Source of the DNA: Miltoncostaea oceani
GTDB taxonomy: Bacteria; Actinomycetota; Thermoleophilia; Miltoncostaeales; Miltoncostaeaceae
Length of the DNA: 64,000 nt
NCBI RefSeq assembly: GCF_018141545.1
Contig: NZ_CP064357.1
Coordinates: 372,001-436,000 of the forward strand
Direction of reading: 5' to 3'
This document shows, piece after piece, positions 31,343-40,665 of the stretch (the first letter of the stretch is position 1; every line of letters starts with the position of its first letter). A program made the translations under genes and the position numbers. Below the pieces are notes generated by a model. That model made no database searches and was not told the origin of the DNA. It worked only from the letters and a program-made list of their open reading frames with translations.

Positions 31343-31876
31343 GTGAGGTCCGATGAGAGCGATCGGGATCTGATTCTCCGAGCGCGCTCTGGTGACCGGA
31401 GGGCGGCAGGGGATCTCGCTTCGCGTCACTTCGCGATGGCGTGGCGTGCTGCGTATCTGGTCGTCGGGAGCCGGGAAGGGGCGGACGACGCCGTCCAGGA
31501 CGCCTTCGAGCGGGTCTTCCGCAACCTCTCACGCTTCGATGTCGATCGCCCCTTCGCGCCGTGGCTGCGCCGGATCGTCATCAACTGCGCGATCGATCAC
31601 GCGCGCGGGTCTCAGCGGCACGCCGAGCTCGATGAGAACGTCATCGGCTCCCTCGACGGGGGATTGGAGGTCGCCGACGACCTTCGCCTCGCGATCAGCG
31701 CGATCGCCCAGCTCCCGCTGGATCACCGGGTGGCGGTGGTACTCCGACTGATCTACGGTTTCAGCCCGGATGAGGCAGCCGACATACTCGGGGTGAGAGT
31801 GGGAACCATCCACTCGCGCCTCTCCCGAGCCCTCAAGGATCTGCGCGAGCGGATCGAGGTCGGCGATGACCGCTGA
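31343..31876 (+). CDS. ECF-type RNA polymerase sigma factor
   Basis: A 177-residue sigma-70 family protein with regions 2 and 4. Region 2 has the helix DDAVQDAFERVFRNLSRF near 50-67 and PFAPWLRRIVINCAIDHARG. Region 4 is LPLDHRVAVVLRLIYGFSPDEAADILGVRVGTIHSRLSRALKDLR, the -35-binding HTH. The GTG start lies 7 nt after TAGGCT. Its stop overlaps the next gene by 11 nt, the cognate anti-sigma candidate. Confidence 0.94.
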   Translation: MRSDESDRDLILRARSGDRRAAGDLASRHFAMAWRAAYLVVGSREGADDAVQDAFERVFRNLSRFDVDRPFAPWLRRIVINCAIDHARGSQRHAELDENVIGSLDGGLEVADDLRLAISAIAQLPLDHRVAVVLRLIYGFSPDEAADILGVRVGTIHSRLSRALKDLRERIEVGDDR

Positions 31877-32684
31877 AGAAGACGAGATGGAGCGGGTCCT
31901 CCGGGAACGGCTCGAGCGGCTCCAGGCCCCTGAGGAGTCCCGGGAGCAGATCCTCCGTGCGAGCGTCGAGGCCTTCGATCAAGGTGTCGAGGAGGCCGAG
32001 GCCGAGGAGCGCCAACGACGCCAACGGCGACGGGGCGGGGCAGCGACCTGCTTCGCCGTGATCGCTCTCAGTGGGGCGGCCATCGCCGCTGCCGTCCACT
32101 ACGCGGATCGCGAAGGGCTCGCGCTGCCGCTCTCCGAAGGTCCCCGCGCCGCCGTCGCTGAATCCGCGGTGCTCGCGCGCGCCCCCTGGCTGAAGCAGGC
32201 CGACGGCTCACCCCACATCCTCGAGGTGCAGGAGCTACCCTCCCTCGCCTTCCCTCCGCGCACGAGCTACGCGAAAGCCGTCAGGTCCCTCGTGCGATCC
32301 GTGGTCAGCGACGGGACCCTGCCCGATGAGGTGCGACTCGCAGCACCCCTGGGGGCCGGCGTCGTCTGGCGTTCAGGGACTCGGAAGGTGCGACCCCGTC
32401 TGGACCTGAGGGCCCCGTTCGGATACTCGCTGCCGGAGGGTCTGGTGCGGACCCCCGTCCTGAGGATCGATGGGTCGATCCCGCCCGCTCAGGCGCGCCG
32501 GATCACCCGGGCGCTACGTGAGGGAGTACCGGCCGGCAAGGGCGCGGCGCGATCCGTGACGCTGCTGATCCCCCGCCTGAGGCCCTGCCAGCGGACCACC
32601 GCGCGCGCTGCCGAACGCCGGATTCCGGCCTGTCGGATCGCACCGCCGAAGGCCGATGCCCCGGCGCGGGAGAACGCCGACTAG
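31866..32684 (+). CDS. membrane anti-sigma factor-like protein
   Basis: A 272-residue protein: a charged cytoplasmic helix region (residues 1-57, no zinc HxxxCxxC motif seen), one membrane helix at about 58-80 (GGAATCFAVIALSGAAIAAAV) and an extracytoplasmic domain of about 190 residues. That domain is related to the lipoprotein encoded divergently at 30703. Overlap with the ECF sigma gene supports an anti-sigma role: it would hold the sigma factor until an outside signal acts. Confidence 0.82.
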   Translation: MTAEEDEMERVLRERLERLQAPEESREQILRASVEAFDQGVEEAEAEERQRRQRRRGGAATCFAVIALSGAAIAAAVHYADREGLALPLSEGPRAAVAESAVLARAPWLKQADGSPHILEVQELPSLAFPPRTSYAKAVRSLVRSVVSDGTLPDEVRLAAPLGAGVVWRSGTRKVRPRLDLRAPFGYSLPEGLVRTPVLRIDGSIPPAQARRITRALREGVPAGKGAARSVTLLIPRLRPCQRTTARAAERRIPACRIAPPKADAPARENAD

Positions 32685-32748
32685 CTTCGAGGCATTCGAG
32701 GCGGGTGAGAATCCGTCCGCGCCGCCAGGTCGTCCTACCCTCGGGTCT

Positions 32749-34527
32749 GTGAGCAGGGGCCGCGGCATAAGGACCAGCGACCTCGAAAGACGCGTCGCGA
32801 GCCAGGAGTCGCTCACCGAGCGACGCCGGGCCCGAACGCGCGAGGATCTCGAGCTGGCGCGAGAGCTCGTCCCCGAGCTCGATCGAACTCTCCTCGTGGC
32901 GCTCCTGGCGGGGTGCCCTCCGCCACGCGCGCTCGCGCCCACCACTCCGCCGTCGACCAGGCCCTTCACCGACGGACAGGCGGACCTCCTGATCGCGGCG
33001 ATCCTCTTCCGTCGAGAGACCGGAGAGGAGACGACAGCGAGGGTCGCTGAGCAGTTGCAGCGGGCACTGGAACTCCAGAAGGCCCACCTCGGTCTGTTGG
33101 AGGGTGCGATCGAGCGCCCACGCCTCAAAGGATCCATCGACCTGCTCGCGGCCTGGAACCGCACCGGCGCACTCGCCGCGCGCGACCTTCACCAGGAAGC
33201 CCGCGTTCGACTGCGGCAGATCGAGGAGTGCATCCTCGATCACACGCGACTCGACCCGGTGGCCGCCCGGATCGCGGGGCACCACCTCGATGGCGCCGTC
33301 TCGAAGCGGCTCGCGGCGCTCTTCTCGGATGGGCAGCCCCGGCGAGCCGCGGATCTCGTTGAGGCCTTTCGTGCAGAGGATGTGAGCGATCCGCCGGTGG
33401 CAACCGACGCCGAGAGCCTGTCGATGCTCAGGGGGCTCGCCCTGTTCGCGGGTTCGGTGAGTGCCTCCGACCGGAACTGGGTCGCCGAGCTGCGCTCCCC
33501 ACGGGAACTGCGCCGAAGCTGGCTGTCGCTCGCAGGGGGCCGGCTCGCAGGCGATCAGTGGGAGGCGGACCTCTATGAACACGGCATCCTGAACCGCTGG
33601 CTGGTGATCCCCCCGAGCCACGACGCGCAGACCGCGCGGGCGTGTGTCGGTGCGTTGCTGCGGTGTCCGCAGATGGCCGGAGCCGGCGCTCCCGGCGCGG
33701 GTTGGAGGCTCTCCGCCGAGCGGGAGATCCACACCCACGTCCGCGCCGAGGCCGAGCTGCCGGCCTTCAAGGAGCTGATCGCGGCGCACCTCGGATCTCC
33801 GGAGAGTCTCGGGCTCGTGATCCTGGAGGAGGCGTACGACCCCGAGCCCCAGCTCCAGCCCCGGGCGCGCGCGACGCAGACGGAGGTCCGTGCCGCCCAC
33901 CGGGCCCAGTCCCTGGCCCTTCGCCTGCGGATGCGCCTCGAGACCGGGCTGACGACCATCGACTACGTCCTCCCGCTCGGCCAGTCGCGGGCCCGCTCGC
34001 CCGAGCGACGCCGTCAGGAGGCGGAGAGCCAGATCGAGGCGCTCGGTGTCGATCCCCGCGCCATGGGCACCCTGGCGCCCGAGAGCGAGACCTGGGACGG
34101 CCGGGCGATCCTCCAGAGGCGGCACGCGATCGATGATCAGGCACCAGCGGTTTCCCGTGCTGCGGTCCTCGGCGATGAGGGTTGCTCGCATCCGGGGGCC
34201 AAGTGGAGGCCCGTCGTCCGCGCGCCGGGTTCATCAGGGGTCATCCATGCCCAGTCGCTTCGGTGCCATCGCTGCATGCGCGCCAAGGTGGCCGTCGAGC
34301 CCCTTCACCGATCCGCCCCCGGGCTGATCCGAAAGCCTGATGCCTATCTCACGGTCCAGGCCGGCTTCGACGCCCTCGAGGGTCGTCCCCCGGTGGGATC
34401 GATCTCGGAGCTGATCGAGCGGGACGGCCGCGCCGATCTGCGCCCGGCGATCTACTCGACCCCATCAGCGGTCGAGCCGCCCACCACGGGGAGCGTCTCG
34501 TCGATCCTCTCACGAGGCGCGCGGTGA
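32749..34527 (+). CDS. tagged zinc-ribbon paralogue 2 (novel family)
   Basis: A 592-residue family member. The start GTG 32749 (VSRGRGIRTS) is 7 nt after TACCCT, and an earlier in-frame start would overlap the anti-sigma gene. Largely helical with charged helices near residues 20-45. The zinc site is CSHPGAKW near 478 and CHRCMRAKVAVEPLHR near 505. The tail is GSVSSILSRGAR. It overlaps paralogue 3 by 4 nt (GTGA), so the two are made together and may form a heteromer. Confidence 0.85.
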   Translation: MSRGRGIRTSDLERRVASQESLTERRRARTREDLELARELVPELDRTLLVALLAGCPPPRALAPTTPPSTRPFTDGQADLLIAAILFRRETGEETTARVAEQLQRALELQKAHLGLLEGAIERPRLKGSIDLLAAWNRTGALAARDLHQEARVRLRQIEECILDHTRLDPVAARIAGHHLDGAVSKRLAALFSDGQPRRAADLVEAFRAEDVSDPPVATDAESLSMLRGLALFAGSVSASDRNWVAELRSPRELRRSWLSLAGGRLAGDQWEADLYEHGILNRWLVIPPSHDAQTARACVGALLRCPQMAGAGAPGAGWRLSAEREIHTHVRAEAELPAFKELIAAHLGSPESLGLVILEEAYDPEPQLQPRARATQTEVRAAHRAQSLALRLRMRLETGLTTIDYVLPLGQSRARSPERRRQEAESQIEALGVDPRAMGTLAPESETWDGRAILQRRHAIDDQAPAVSRAAVLGDEGCSHPGAKWRPVVRAPGSSGVIHAQSLRCHRCMRAKVAVEPLHRSAPGLIRKPDAYLTVQAGFDALEGRPPVGSISELIERDGRADLRPAIYSTPSAVEPPTTGSVSSILSRGAR

Positions 34528-36329
34528 GCCGCGGGCGCGGCAGTGCGGACCGGGTCGTACGCGGTCTCGGCGCTCCCCGGACCCCGCTGTCGGTGAGTCA
34601 GGCGCCCGATGACTTCGCCCAGCTCATCGAGGCGTCCGAGCAGCACTACGCGGTCATGATCGATGGGATCCTCAACTCCGGTACGCCCGTGCGCCAGATC
34701 GGTGGCGCCCTGCTGGGCCTGGATCACGAGTTCGCTGACGGTGAGGGCTACGTCCAGGTCGCCGGCTACCGCCTCCTCACAGGCTGCCCCGGAGATGAGG
34801 TCCTCGACACCCTCGTCCAGGCGCGGGAGCGGCATCTGTCGTTGCTCGAGCGGGCCGGCGCGATAGGCGATCCGCCCAGCTGGAGCGCCTTCGCCTCCGC
34901 GATCGGACTCGAGCGCCTCGACTTCGAGTGCTTCCAGGCCTTTCGCGAGAAGGTGCGACAGCGCGTGGCCGAGTTGGAAGTGATGGCCCCGGACTCCCCG
35001 TACCTGGAGTCGCTGGCAAGGAGTCTGCGTATCGGCGTCCTCGGTCACTTGGGCAACGAGCGCCTCGGCGCGCTGCTCATCGGCGGTGAGGCGGAGCGGG
35101 CCCGTGTCCTTGCGACGCAGATCATCGCCCACAGGACAGGCATCGCCCCGGCGGGGCCGTTCGCCACTGATGGGACGCTCGTCGGACTGGCGCGCTTCGC
35201 CGCGCACATGGGCCAGGACCTCGACGCACACTGGGTCGATCTGATCTGTGATCCGGATTCAGCCCGGGAGGTCCATGCCGAGCTCTACAACTCCAGGCTC
35301 GGTGGCGATCGCAATGAGGACATGCTGTACCGGATCGGAGTCCTGAGTCCTCAGAAGACCCCGATCGCAACCACCGAGCAGATGGCGGTGGCCCAGGTCC
35401 ACGCACTGCTCCGCTGCCCCCGGATCGTCGGCGGCGGCGACCGGGCGGGGATAGGGGAGCATGTGAGGGTGGGCGTCGACGAGGCGACGTTCCGTGCCCT
35501 CGAGCATCGCTACCGGAACGCTCCTGAGCGGGTCGGTCTCCAGATCCACCGCCAGGTGCGTGGCCCCTGGGCGCCGGAGGAGGGTCGCGACCCGATGGGC
35601 CCCGACTTCTCCGCCCTGGAGGACGACTCGGTGCGGATCCTGCTCGGACTGAGGCTGAAGGCCAACCTCGACGGCCGGGGGACCACCATCGAGTTCATGC
35701 TCGAGCTCGAGGAGATGCCTCACGCCAACGACACTCACCTGCGGGGGGTCGCAGCCGAGGCGACCGCCCGGCTGCTCGGACCGAGCGCCGCCGAGGGGAT
35801 GACCGAGGAGACAACCCGGCTGCCCGTCTGGTCCGGCGCCGGTCACCTGCCGACCTACGGGGCGGACACCCATGGCGTGCCGGCACTCCATGAGGATCTG
35901 CTCGGACCGCGGCAGTGCGCCCACGAGGGCGCCACCTGGCAGCTCGTCCCCGGCCGTTCCCCGATCGAGCCCTCGAGGGCGCGCGTCGATTCGTTCGCGC
36001 TCAACTGCCCGTCTTGCCTGCGAAAGCGCGTGGTCGTCGAGCCCCTCCACCGATCGCCCGCCGAGCTGGGTGACTTCATCGGGAAGGTCATCTCCCCGGA
36101 GGACTATCTGGCAGCCGAGACCGAGATGGCTCTCCTGCGGTCTGATGAGCGCCCGGTGGAGGACCTCGCGGGGTTGATCGCTCGCGACGGCACGTTCGAT
36201 CCGGATCCCGCGGCCTACACCAGCGACATCCCCTCCGGACCGCCCGCGCCGAGCGCGAGCGTGCGGGAACTGCTCCTGCGCACACGACGGGGCGGGGAAG
36301 CGATCGGGGCAAGGACCCGTATTACCTGA
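34524..36329 (+). CDS. tagged zinc-ribbon paralogue 3 (novel family)
   Basis: A 601-residue family member starting VSRGRGSADR at a GTG overlapping the previous stop. The middle part has a stretch common to copies 3, 4 and 5 (a short helix with CPR or RNP, then V-x-V-x-x-x-T-[FL] and a DP/ER-LGL segment). The zinc site is CAHEGATW near 465 and CPSCLRKRVVVEPLHR near 495. The family tail ASVRELLLRTRR is followed by a short extension. A C-terminal LIARDGTFDPDP motif is shared as LRARDGVIDP in copies 4 and 5. Confidence 0.85.
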   Translation: MSRGRGSADRVVRGLGAPRTPLSVSQAPDDFAQLIEASEQHYAVMIDGILNSGTPVRQIGGALLGLDHEFADGEGYVQVAGYRLLTGCPGDEVLDTLVQARERHLSLLERAGAIGDPPSWSAFASAIGLERLDFECFQAFREKVRQRVAELEVMAPDSPYLESLARSLRIGVLGHLGNERLGALLIGGEAERARVLATQIIAHRTGIAPAGPFATDGTLVGLARFAAHMGQDLDAHWVDLICDPDSAREVHAELYNSRLGGDRNEDMLYRIGVLSPQKTPIATTEQMAVAQVHALLRCPRIVGGGDRAGIGEHVRVGVDEATFRALEHRYRNAPERVGLQIHRQVRGPWAPEEGRDPMGPDFSALEDDSVRILLGLRLKANLDGRGTTIEFMLELEEMPHANDTHLRGVAAEATARLLGPSAAEGMTEETTRLPVWSGAGHLPTYGADTHGVPALHEDLLGPRQCAHEGATWQLVPGRSPIEPSRARVDSFALNCPSCLRKRVVVEPLHRSPAELGDFIGKVISPEDYLAAETEMALLRSDERPVEDLAGLIARDGTFDPDPAAYTSDIPSGPPAPSASVRELLLRTRRGGEAIGARTRIT

Positions 36330-36360
36330 GAGCCTGAACCCCGAACGACGTTGAGTGCCC

Positions 36361-36900
36361 ATGATCATCACTGCGGTACTCGTCATCGGCGTCGCTGAGC
36401 AGCCCGCTGGCGGATTCCCCTCGCTGATGGCCGGGAGCGACCTGATCATCGCGGCGAGAGTGGAGGCCGTCCACGGTGTCCCGTGGCCGGGGCAGCCGAT
36501 CGCCGCGAGCGCCTACCTGATCACCTTCGCCGCGAGCTCCACCATCGCCGGTGAGCCGATCGCCATGGCGACCGACCGCTCCGCCGCGGCCGTGTGGGGA
36601 GTCCCCGACGCGAGCGCCTTGCGGGCCGAGCCCCTCGGCGTCGGCATCGCCTTCGTGCGGAGGATCACACCGACCCTCTGCGAGGCCCTCGTCCCCGGAT
36701 TGCCGGCGGGGGTGGACGACGTCTTCCTGCTGGCCGGCGCGACGGGCTTCTGGTCGCAGACACCGCGCGCATCGCTCGACACCCCCTTCACCGAGATACC
36801 GGTGTCCGATGAGCGTCACCCGATGGCGGGGCGGCTCGGGGCGGTGCGCGACGTCGAGGATCTACGGGCTCGACTCACCCCGCGACACCGGCTGTCGTAG
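36361..36900 (+). CDS. hypothetical beta-rich protein, 179 aa
   Basis: A 179-residue protein beginning MIITAVLVIGVAEQPAGG (GTG 36355 is an alternative start). Hydrophobic first strand, then alternating strands and a C-terminal charged helix. It could be an exported protein without a clear cleavage site or a soluble enzyme; no family was recognised. It lies between paralogues 3 and 4. Confidence 0.6.
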   Translation: MIITAVLVIGVAEQPAGGFPSLMAGSDLIIAARVEAVHGVPWPGQPIAASAYLITFAASSTIAGEPIAMATDRSAAAVWGVPDASALRAEPLGVGIAFVRRITPTLCEALVPGLPAGVDDVFLLAGATGFWSQTPRASLDTPFTEIPVSDERHPMAGRLGAVRDVEDLRARLTPRHRLS

Positions 36901-36918
36901 CGGACAGAGCGCCCGGTG

Positions 36919-38601
36919 TCAGCGTGATCGGCTGTTCAGGAGATCGCGCACGGAGCCCCTGGCGCCAGCGCGCGCCGGAACATCCACCTGGACGCGGGGG
37001 GAAGGCCTCGGGTCGATCACCCCGTCGCGAGCACGGAGCTGCGCGATCGTGAGGGTCTCGGAGCTCTCTTCACCGCGCAGGCGCGCTGCGAGAACGACCC
37101 TCTCGCAGTAGTGCCGGCGGCGCTCGAGGGCGTCGGCCACACTCGTCGTCCCGGTCCCGGACTCCGAGGAGTGGGCCACGATTCTCAGGTCGTCAGGAAG
37201 TCGGTGGAGGGGCTCAGCGCGCAGACGCAGGCGCAGGCAGTCCGGACAGGACAGCAGAGCGGTCTGGTGGCCGCTCTCGCGCCACTGGGCGTTCTCGTGC
37301 CTGCAGGAGTCCGGCCCGAGGAACGACGTCCGCGACGCCGGCTCGGAATCGGGTCGGTCGCTCTCGACCTGCCTCAGCGAGAACAGACCCCGGGTCCGAT
37401 CCTCTTTGACCGCCAGCTCGCTCCAGGAGACCGGCACGTCAAACCCGAGTGCCTGCACGGCCTCGCTCATGCTGTCATCGGGCCGACCCCGGAAGGAACC
37501 GGCGTCCAGGATGAACCGGACCTCCACCTCGCCCATCTCAGGCACCTGGGCCGCCTTGCGCGCGCAGGCGTAGAGGTTCGCCCTGCTGTGGCCCGTCAGG
37601 CCCGGAGATGGTCTCCCAGTGCGGCCACCGGCCCCGCCACCGGCGATGAAGCCCCCGAGCTCGAGGGCCGGGTCCTCGCGCAGCAGCCGGCGAAGCGTCG
37701 GGTGGTCGACCTCCACGATCGCCTGGAGAACGGTCCCGGCCTTCCGGGGCTCGCCCCCCATCATCATGTAGGGGTTCCGGAGCAGCCCCTGGGCCCGTGC
37801 CCGAGCCTGCCTGGCGCTGGTGGCGGTCGGCTGCCAGCCGAACCAGTGCGGCCGGTGTTCCTCGCGGTGGAGGACCGACTCTGCCTCATCCCCGAAGGAC
37901 CGCTCCGCCCGCTCCATCCGGGCGAGCTCGCTGAAGACCCCCTCGCTGAGGCTCTCCCAGATGCCTGAGGGGACACAGGCGACGCGCGCGTCATGCTCGA
38001 GCGCGATCCTCGCGAGCTCGACCTCGCGTTCGTCGATCGTCGCGTCCCAGGCCTCGGAGTCACCGAAATAGGCGACTGCAAGCGCCCGCAACCAGTCGAT
38101 CTTGCCCTCGCGGATCGCCTTCTCGACCTGATCGTCGAAGGCGGACGCGCGCAGTTGCTCCTCGAACCGGACCATCCGGCGCTGGGCGATCCCGAGGGCC
38201 TTCTGATCGACGGGCTCGGTGGTCGGGAAACCCATCGCGGCCTGCAGGCTCCGGCACTGGAGCAGGGTCCCGAGGAGCGTCTTCTCCCTGTTCGTGCCCT
38301 CCTGGGGGTTGTTCTTCGTGATCCTGCGAGCCCTGATAGCGGCGAGCTCCTCCTCGATCTCCTGGTCGCGCGCCTCGAGAGTCTCCTTCGCCCGCCCGCG
38401 CGAGTCGGGCGTCGCGGCGTGGAAGTCGTAGAGAGCCGTGAGGGCGGGCTGGCTTCTCTCACTGGCCCGGAGCAGGCACAGGTCTCGATACGCTGCGTCC
38501 AGGTGTGCCCGCGCCTCGACGATCGCCTCGTCTCGTGAGCTACCGCGCGGCTGCGCTGATGCGGCGGCGGCACTTGCAGGTGTGCGGGATCCCCGGGCCA
38601 T
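36919..38601 (-). CDS. tagged zinc-ribbon paralogue 4 (novel family)
   Basis: A 560-residue family member. ATG 38601 gives MARGSRTPAS; a CATCCT box lies 7 nt upstream, and a longer in-frame start would pass through it. Helical N-terminal two thirds. The zinc site is CRHENAQW near 430 and CPDCLRLRLRAEPLHR near 448. A stretch LRARDGVIDPRPS and the tail GSVRDLLNSRSR follow. It is divergent from the gene pair that encodes the Thg1-like enzyme, with a 104-nt intergenic region holding both promoters. Confidence 0.85.
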   Translation of the reverse strand: MARGSRTPASAAAASAQPRGSSRDEAIVEARAHLDAAYRDLCLLRASERSQPALTALYDFHAATPDSRGRAKETLEARDQEIEEELAAIRARRITKNNPQEGTNREKTLLGTLLQCRSLQAAMGFPTTEPVDQKALGIAQRRMVRFEEQLRASAFDDQVEKAIREGKIDWLRALAVAYFGDSEAWDATIDEREVELARIALEHDARVACVPSGIWESLSEGVFSELARMERAERSFGDEAESVLHREEHRPHWFGWQPTATSARQARARAQGLLRNPYMMMGGEPRKAGTVLQAIVEVDHPTLRRLLREDPALELGGFIAGGGAGGRTGRPSPGLTGHSRANLYACARKAAQVPEMGEVEVRFILDAGSFRGRPDDSMSEAVQALGFDVPVSWSELAVKEDRTRGLFSLRQVESDRPDSEPASRTSFLGPDSCRHENAQWRESGHQTALLSCPDCLRLRLRAEPLHRLPDDLRIVAHSSESGTGTTSVADALERRRHYCERVVLAARLRGEESSETLTIAQLRARDGVIDPRPSPRVQVDVPARAGARGSVRDLLNSRSR

Positions 38602-38705
38602 TCCACCCAGGATGCGGCCGGTGCCCCCACCTCGCGCGGATTCCTCACAGCTCACGAGTCGGATGACCCCGATGCAAGTCCCACTACCCGTCGTAGATTC
38701 ACTTC

Positions 38706-39491
38706 GTGCCCCGCGGTCGCTCCACCCAGACACGCAAGTCCCCTCACGCCCTGCGCCCGGCGGGCTTTCGCCGGCCCGCCGGAGGCACCCCTCTCACCGC
38801 GCGGGCAGGGGTCATCCTCTCCACCTCAGCGCCCTCCCGGGCGACGATCAACATCGACTCGCTCCCGCGTGCCTGGCGCGCGCATCTGGACGAGTTCAAC
38901 ATCGTGATCGGCGACGACGCCGATGAGGTCCTCGCCCGGTTCACCGGCACCCCGTATCTGCACATCGGATCCTCCGGCCGCGTCTCCTTCCCGAGCCTCT
39001 GCGCCCTCGCCGAGTACTGCTGCCAGACCGCCGCCGAGGAGTTCGACGAGGACGAGTGGCAGCGCCTGCGAGCAAAGGACAGCGGTGCGCTTCGCACGAT
39101 CCGCATCCTGTCGCGCGTCCGCGGCCTTCTGCGAGCCGAGGGAGAGGGACCCTTTGACGTGAAGGCCCTCGAGTCGGCGAGCCGGGTGATGCTCGGATCG
39201 CCGAGCGACCGGCTCACGCCCTTCGAGGACTTCGTCGGAGAGCACACGTGTGTGCTCGGCGAGCGCCTCGGCTACCCGATCCTCGAGCTGCACGGCGACG
39301 GCGTGGTCTCGGTGGCGAGTCGGGAGACCGGACATCAGGTGGTCGAGCTGAGCGCCTCCGAGTACCGCCACCTGAGGGCCTATGTGGCTGCGATCGAGGG
39401 TGGACCGGCGAGCCGGCTTACGATCAGGGCGGCGAACCCCAACCGTTGGAAGGTCATGGAGCGGATGTGGCCCGAGACGGCCTGGTCGTGA
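38706..39491 (+). CDS. tagged hypothetical protein coupled to Thg1
   Basis: A 261-residue protein starting VPRGRSTQTRK, then a Pro/Arg-rich flexible region to about residue 50 and a mixed alpha/beta domain after it (FNIVIGDDADEVLARF, YLHIGSSGRVSF). No family was recognised. The GTG is 6 nt after TAGATT in a CGTCGTAGATTC context that also occurs before the membrane operon at about 10780. Its TGA overlaps the GTG of the Thg1-like gene, so the two are made together. Confidence 0.75.
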   Translation: MPRGRSTQTRKSPHALRPAGFRRPAGGTPLTARAGVILSTSAPSRATINIDSLPRAWRAHLDEFNIVIGDDADEVLARFTGTPYLHIGSSGRVSFPSLCALAEYCCQTAAEEFDEDEWQRLRAKDSGALRTIRILSRVRGLLRAEGEGPFDVKALESASRVMLGSPSDRLTPFEDFVGEHTCVLGERLGYPILELHGDGVVSVASRETGHQVVELSASEYRHLRAYVAAIEGGPASRLTIRAANPNRWKVMERMWPETAWS

Positions 39492-40294
39492 GCGCGCCCT
39501 CGCTCACGGACGCGCTCACGGCACCGACCCGCGACGGCCTGGGCGACCGCATGAAAAGCTATGAGGTGCAGACGCGAACGGTCCTGCCGAGTCGCTCATG
39601 GACGATGATCCGTCTCGACGGAAAGGCGTTCCACTCCTGGACGCGCGGCCTGGAGCGCCCCTGCTCCATCCGACTCGTTGATGCGATGGGCGAGGTGATG
39701 GTCGCACTCTGTGAGCAGATCCCGAACGTCTGCTGCGCCCTCCAACAGTCGGATGAGCTGTCGCTGGTCACCCACGACTTCGCGCGCCCCGGGACGGAGG
39801 CCTGGCACGGAGGGCAGGTCCAGAAGATCGTCTCGGTGTCGGCGTCGCTGATGACGGCGCTCTTCGCCCGTCACTTCCCCGATCGAGCGCCCGCGGTCTT
39901 CGACGCGCGTGTGTTCACGCTGCCGAGCCGCGTCGAGGTCGCCAACGCCCTTCACTGGCGCTACCTCGACGGCAGGCGCAACGCGGTCAACGCCGTCGCC
40001 TCCTCGATGTTCTCCACCAGGCAGCTGCATGGTGTGCCGACCGTTCAGCGCAGGGAGATGATCGAGGCGGCCGGCGTCAGCCTCGGCAGCTTCGATCCCC
40101 GGTTCATGTCCGGTCAGTTCGCGCGGCAGGTCCCGCGGCTGCGCACCAGCTACACCGACAAGCGCACCGGCGAGACCGTCCAGCTGGACCCGCCGGCGAT
40201 CAGCCGGGAGTGGCAGGTCGGCCCGGCGCCCGAGCTGAACGCCCAGCCGGGCGGAATCCTGCTCTCGGAGCTGCTGCCCGCCGACCCGGAGTAG
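39488..40294 (+). CDS. Thg1-like 3'-5' RNA polymerase
   Basis: A 268-residue member of the tRNA-His guanylyltransferase family, which adds nucleotides to RNA 5' ends in the reverse direction. LGDRMKSYEVQ opens the domain. MIRLDGKAFHSWTRGL carries the first metal ligand (Asp44), and LQQSDELSLV the second (Asp89-Glu90). PAVFDARVFTLPS and the WR-x-x-D-RRNAVNAVA region match later family signatures. Bacterial Thg1-like proteins repair 5'-truncated tRNAs, which fits the two RNA ligases and RlaP-like protein nearby. The start GTG overlaps the upstream stop; about 20 residues precede the domain. Confidence 0.93.
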   Translation: MSAPSLTDALTAPTRDGLGDRMKSYEVQTRTVLPSRSWTMIRLDGKAFHSWTRGLERPCSIRLVDAMGEVMVALCEQIPNVCCALQQSDELSLVTHDFARPGTEAWHGGQVQKIVSVSASLMTALFARHFPDRAPAVFDARVFTLPSRVEVANALHWRYLDGRRNAVNAVASSMFSTRQLHGVPTVQRREMIEAAGVSLGSFDPRFMSGQFARQVPRLRTSYTDKRTGETVQLDPPAISREWQVGPAPELNAQPGGILLSELLPADPE

Positions 40295-40350
40295 CGCAGG
40301 GCGTCGAAGCGCGGCATCTGGCACACGCCGCCGCGCATCTGATCCCCCTC

Positions 40351-40665
40351 CTAGAGGGCTCGGCCCTGCTGCGGCTCCACGATGTGCACCTCGGAGGCAA
40401 GGCACGTGACCTGGATGCTCTCGAGGGTGGCGATGCCGTCGGAGATCACGGGAGCACCCGGCGACCAGAGGCGGAGCTCGATGGTGCCGGTGGTCTGGGT
40501 CAAGGCGGCGATCTGCCCGATCAGGACCTGGCCGTCGGGCATCCGGTAGGCGACGATCAGCCCGTTCTTGAGGGCGCGGCCGTCCGGGGTCCTGACGCGA
40601 GGCTTTCGCCCGTAGCCGCTGACGAACACGCTCCCGTCGGGGCCCGTGGTGACCTTCTCGCTCAC
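40351..40665 (-). CDS. hypothetical beta-rich protein, 104 aa
   Basis: A 104-residue protein of beta-barrel-like character (VAYRMPDGQVLIGQIAAL, TGTIELRLWSPG), starting at a GTG that overlaps the stop of the RNase AS-like gene. It may be an accessory factor of that nuclease; no family was recognised. Confidence 0.65.
   Translation of the reverse strand: MSEKVTTGPDGSVFVSGYGRKPRVRTPDGRALKNGLIVAYRMPDGQVLIGQIAALTQTTGTIELRLWSPGAPVISDGIATLESIQVTCLASEVHIVEPQQGRAL

Noticed and set aside
32656-32748. Longer N-terminus for paralogue 2
   Set aside because: It would overlap the anti-sigma gene and include the TACCCT box; the GTG at 32749 restores the shared tag.
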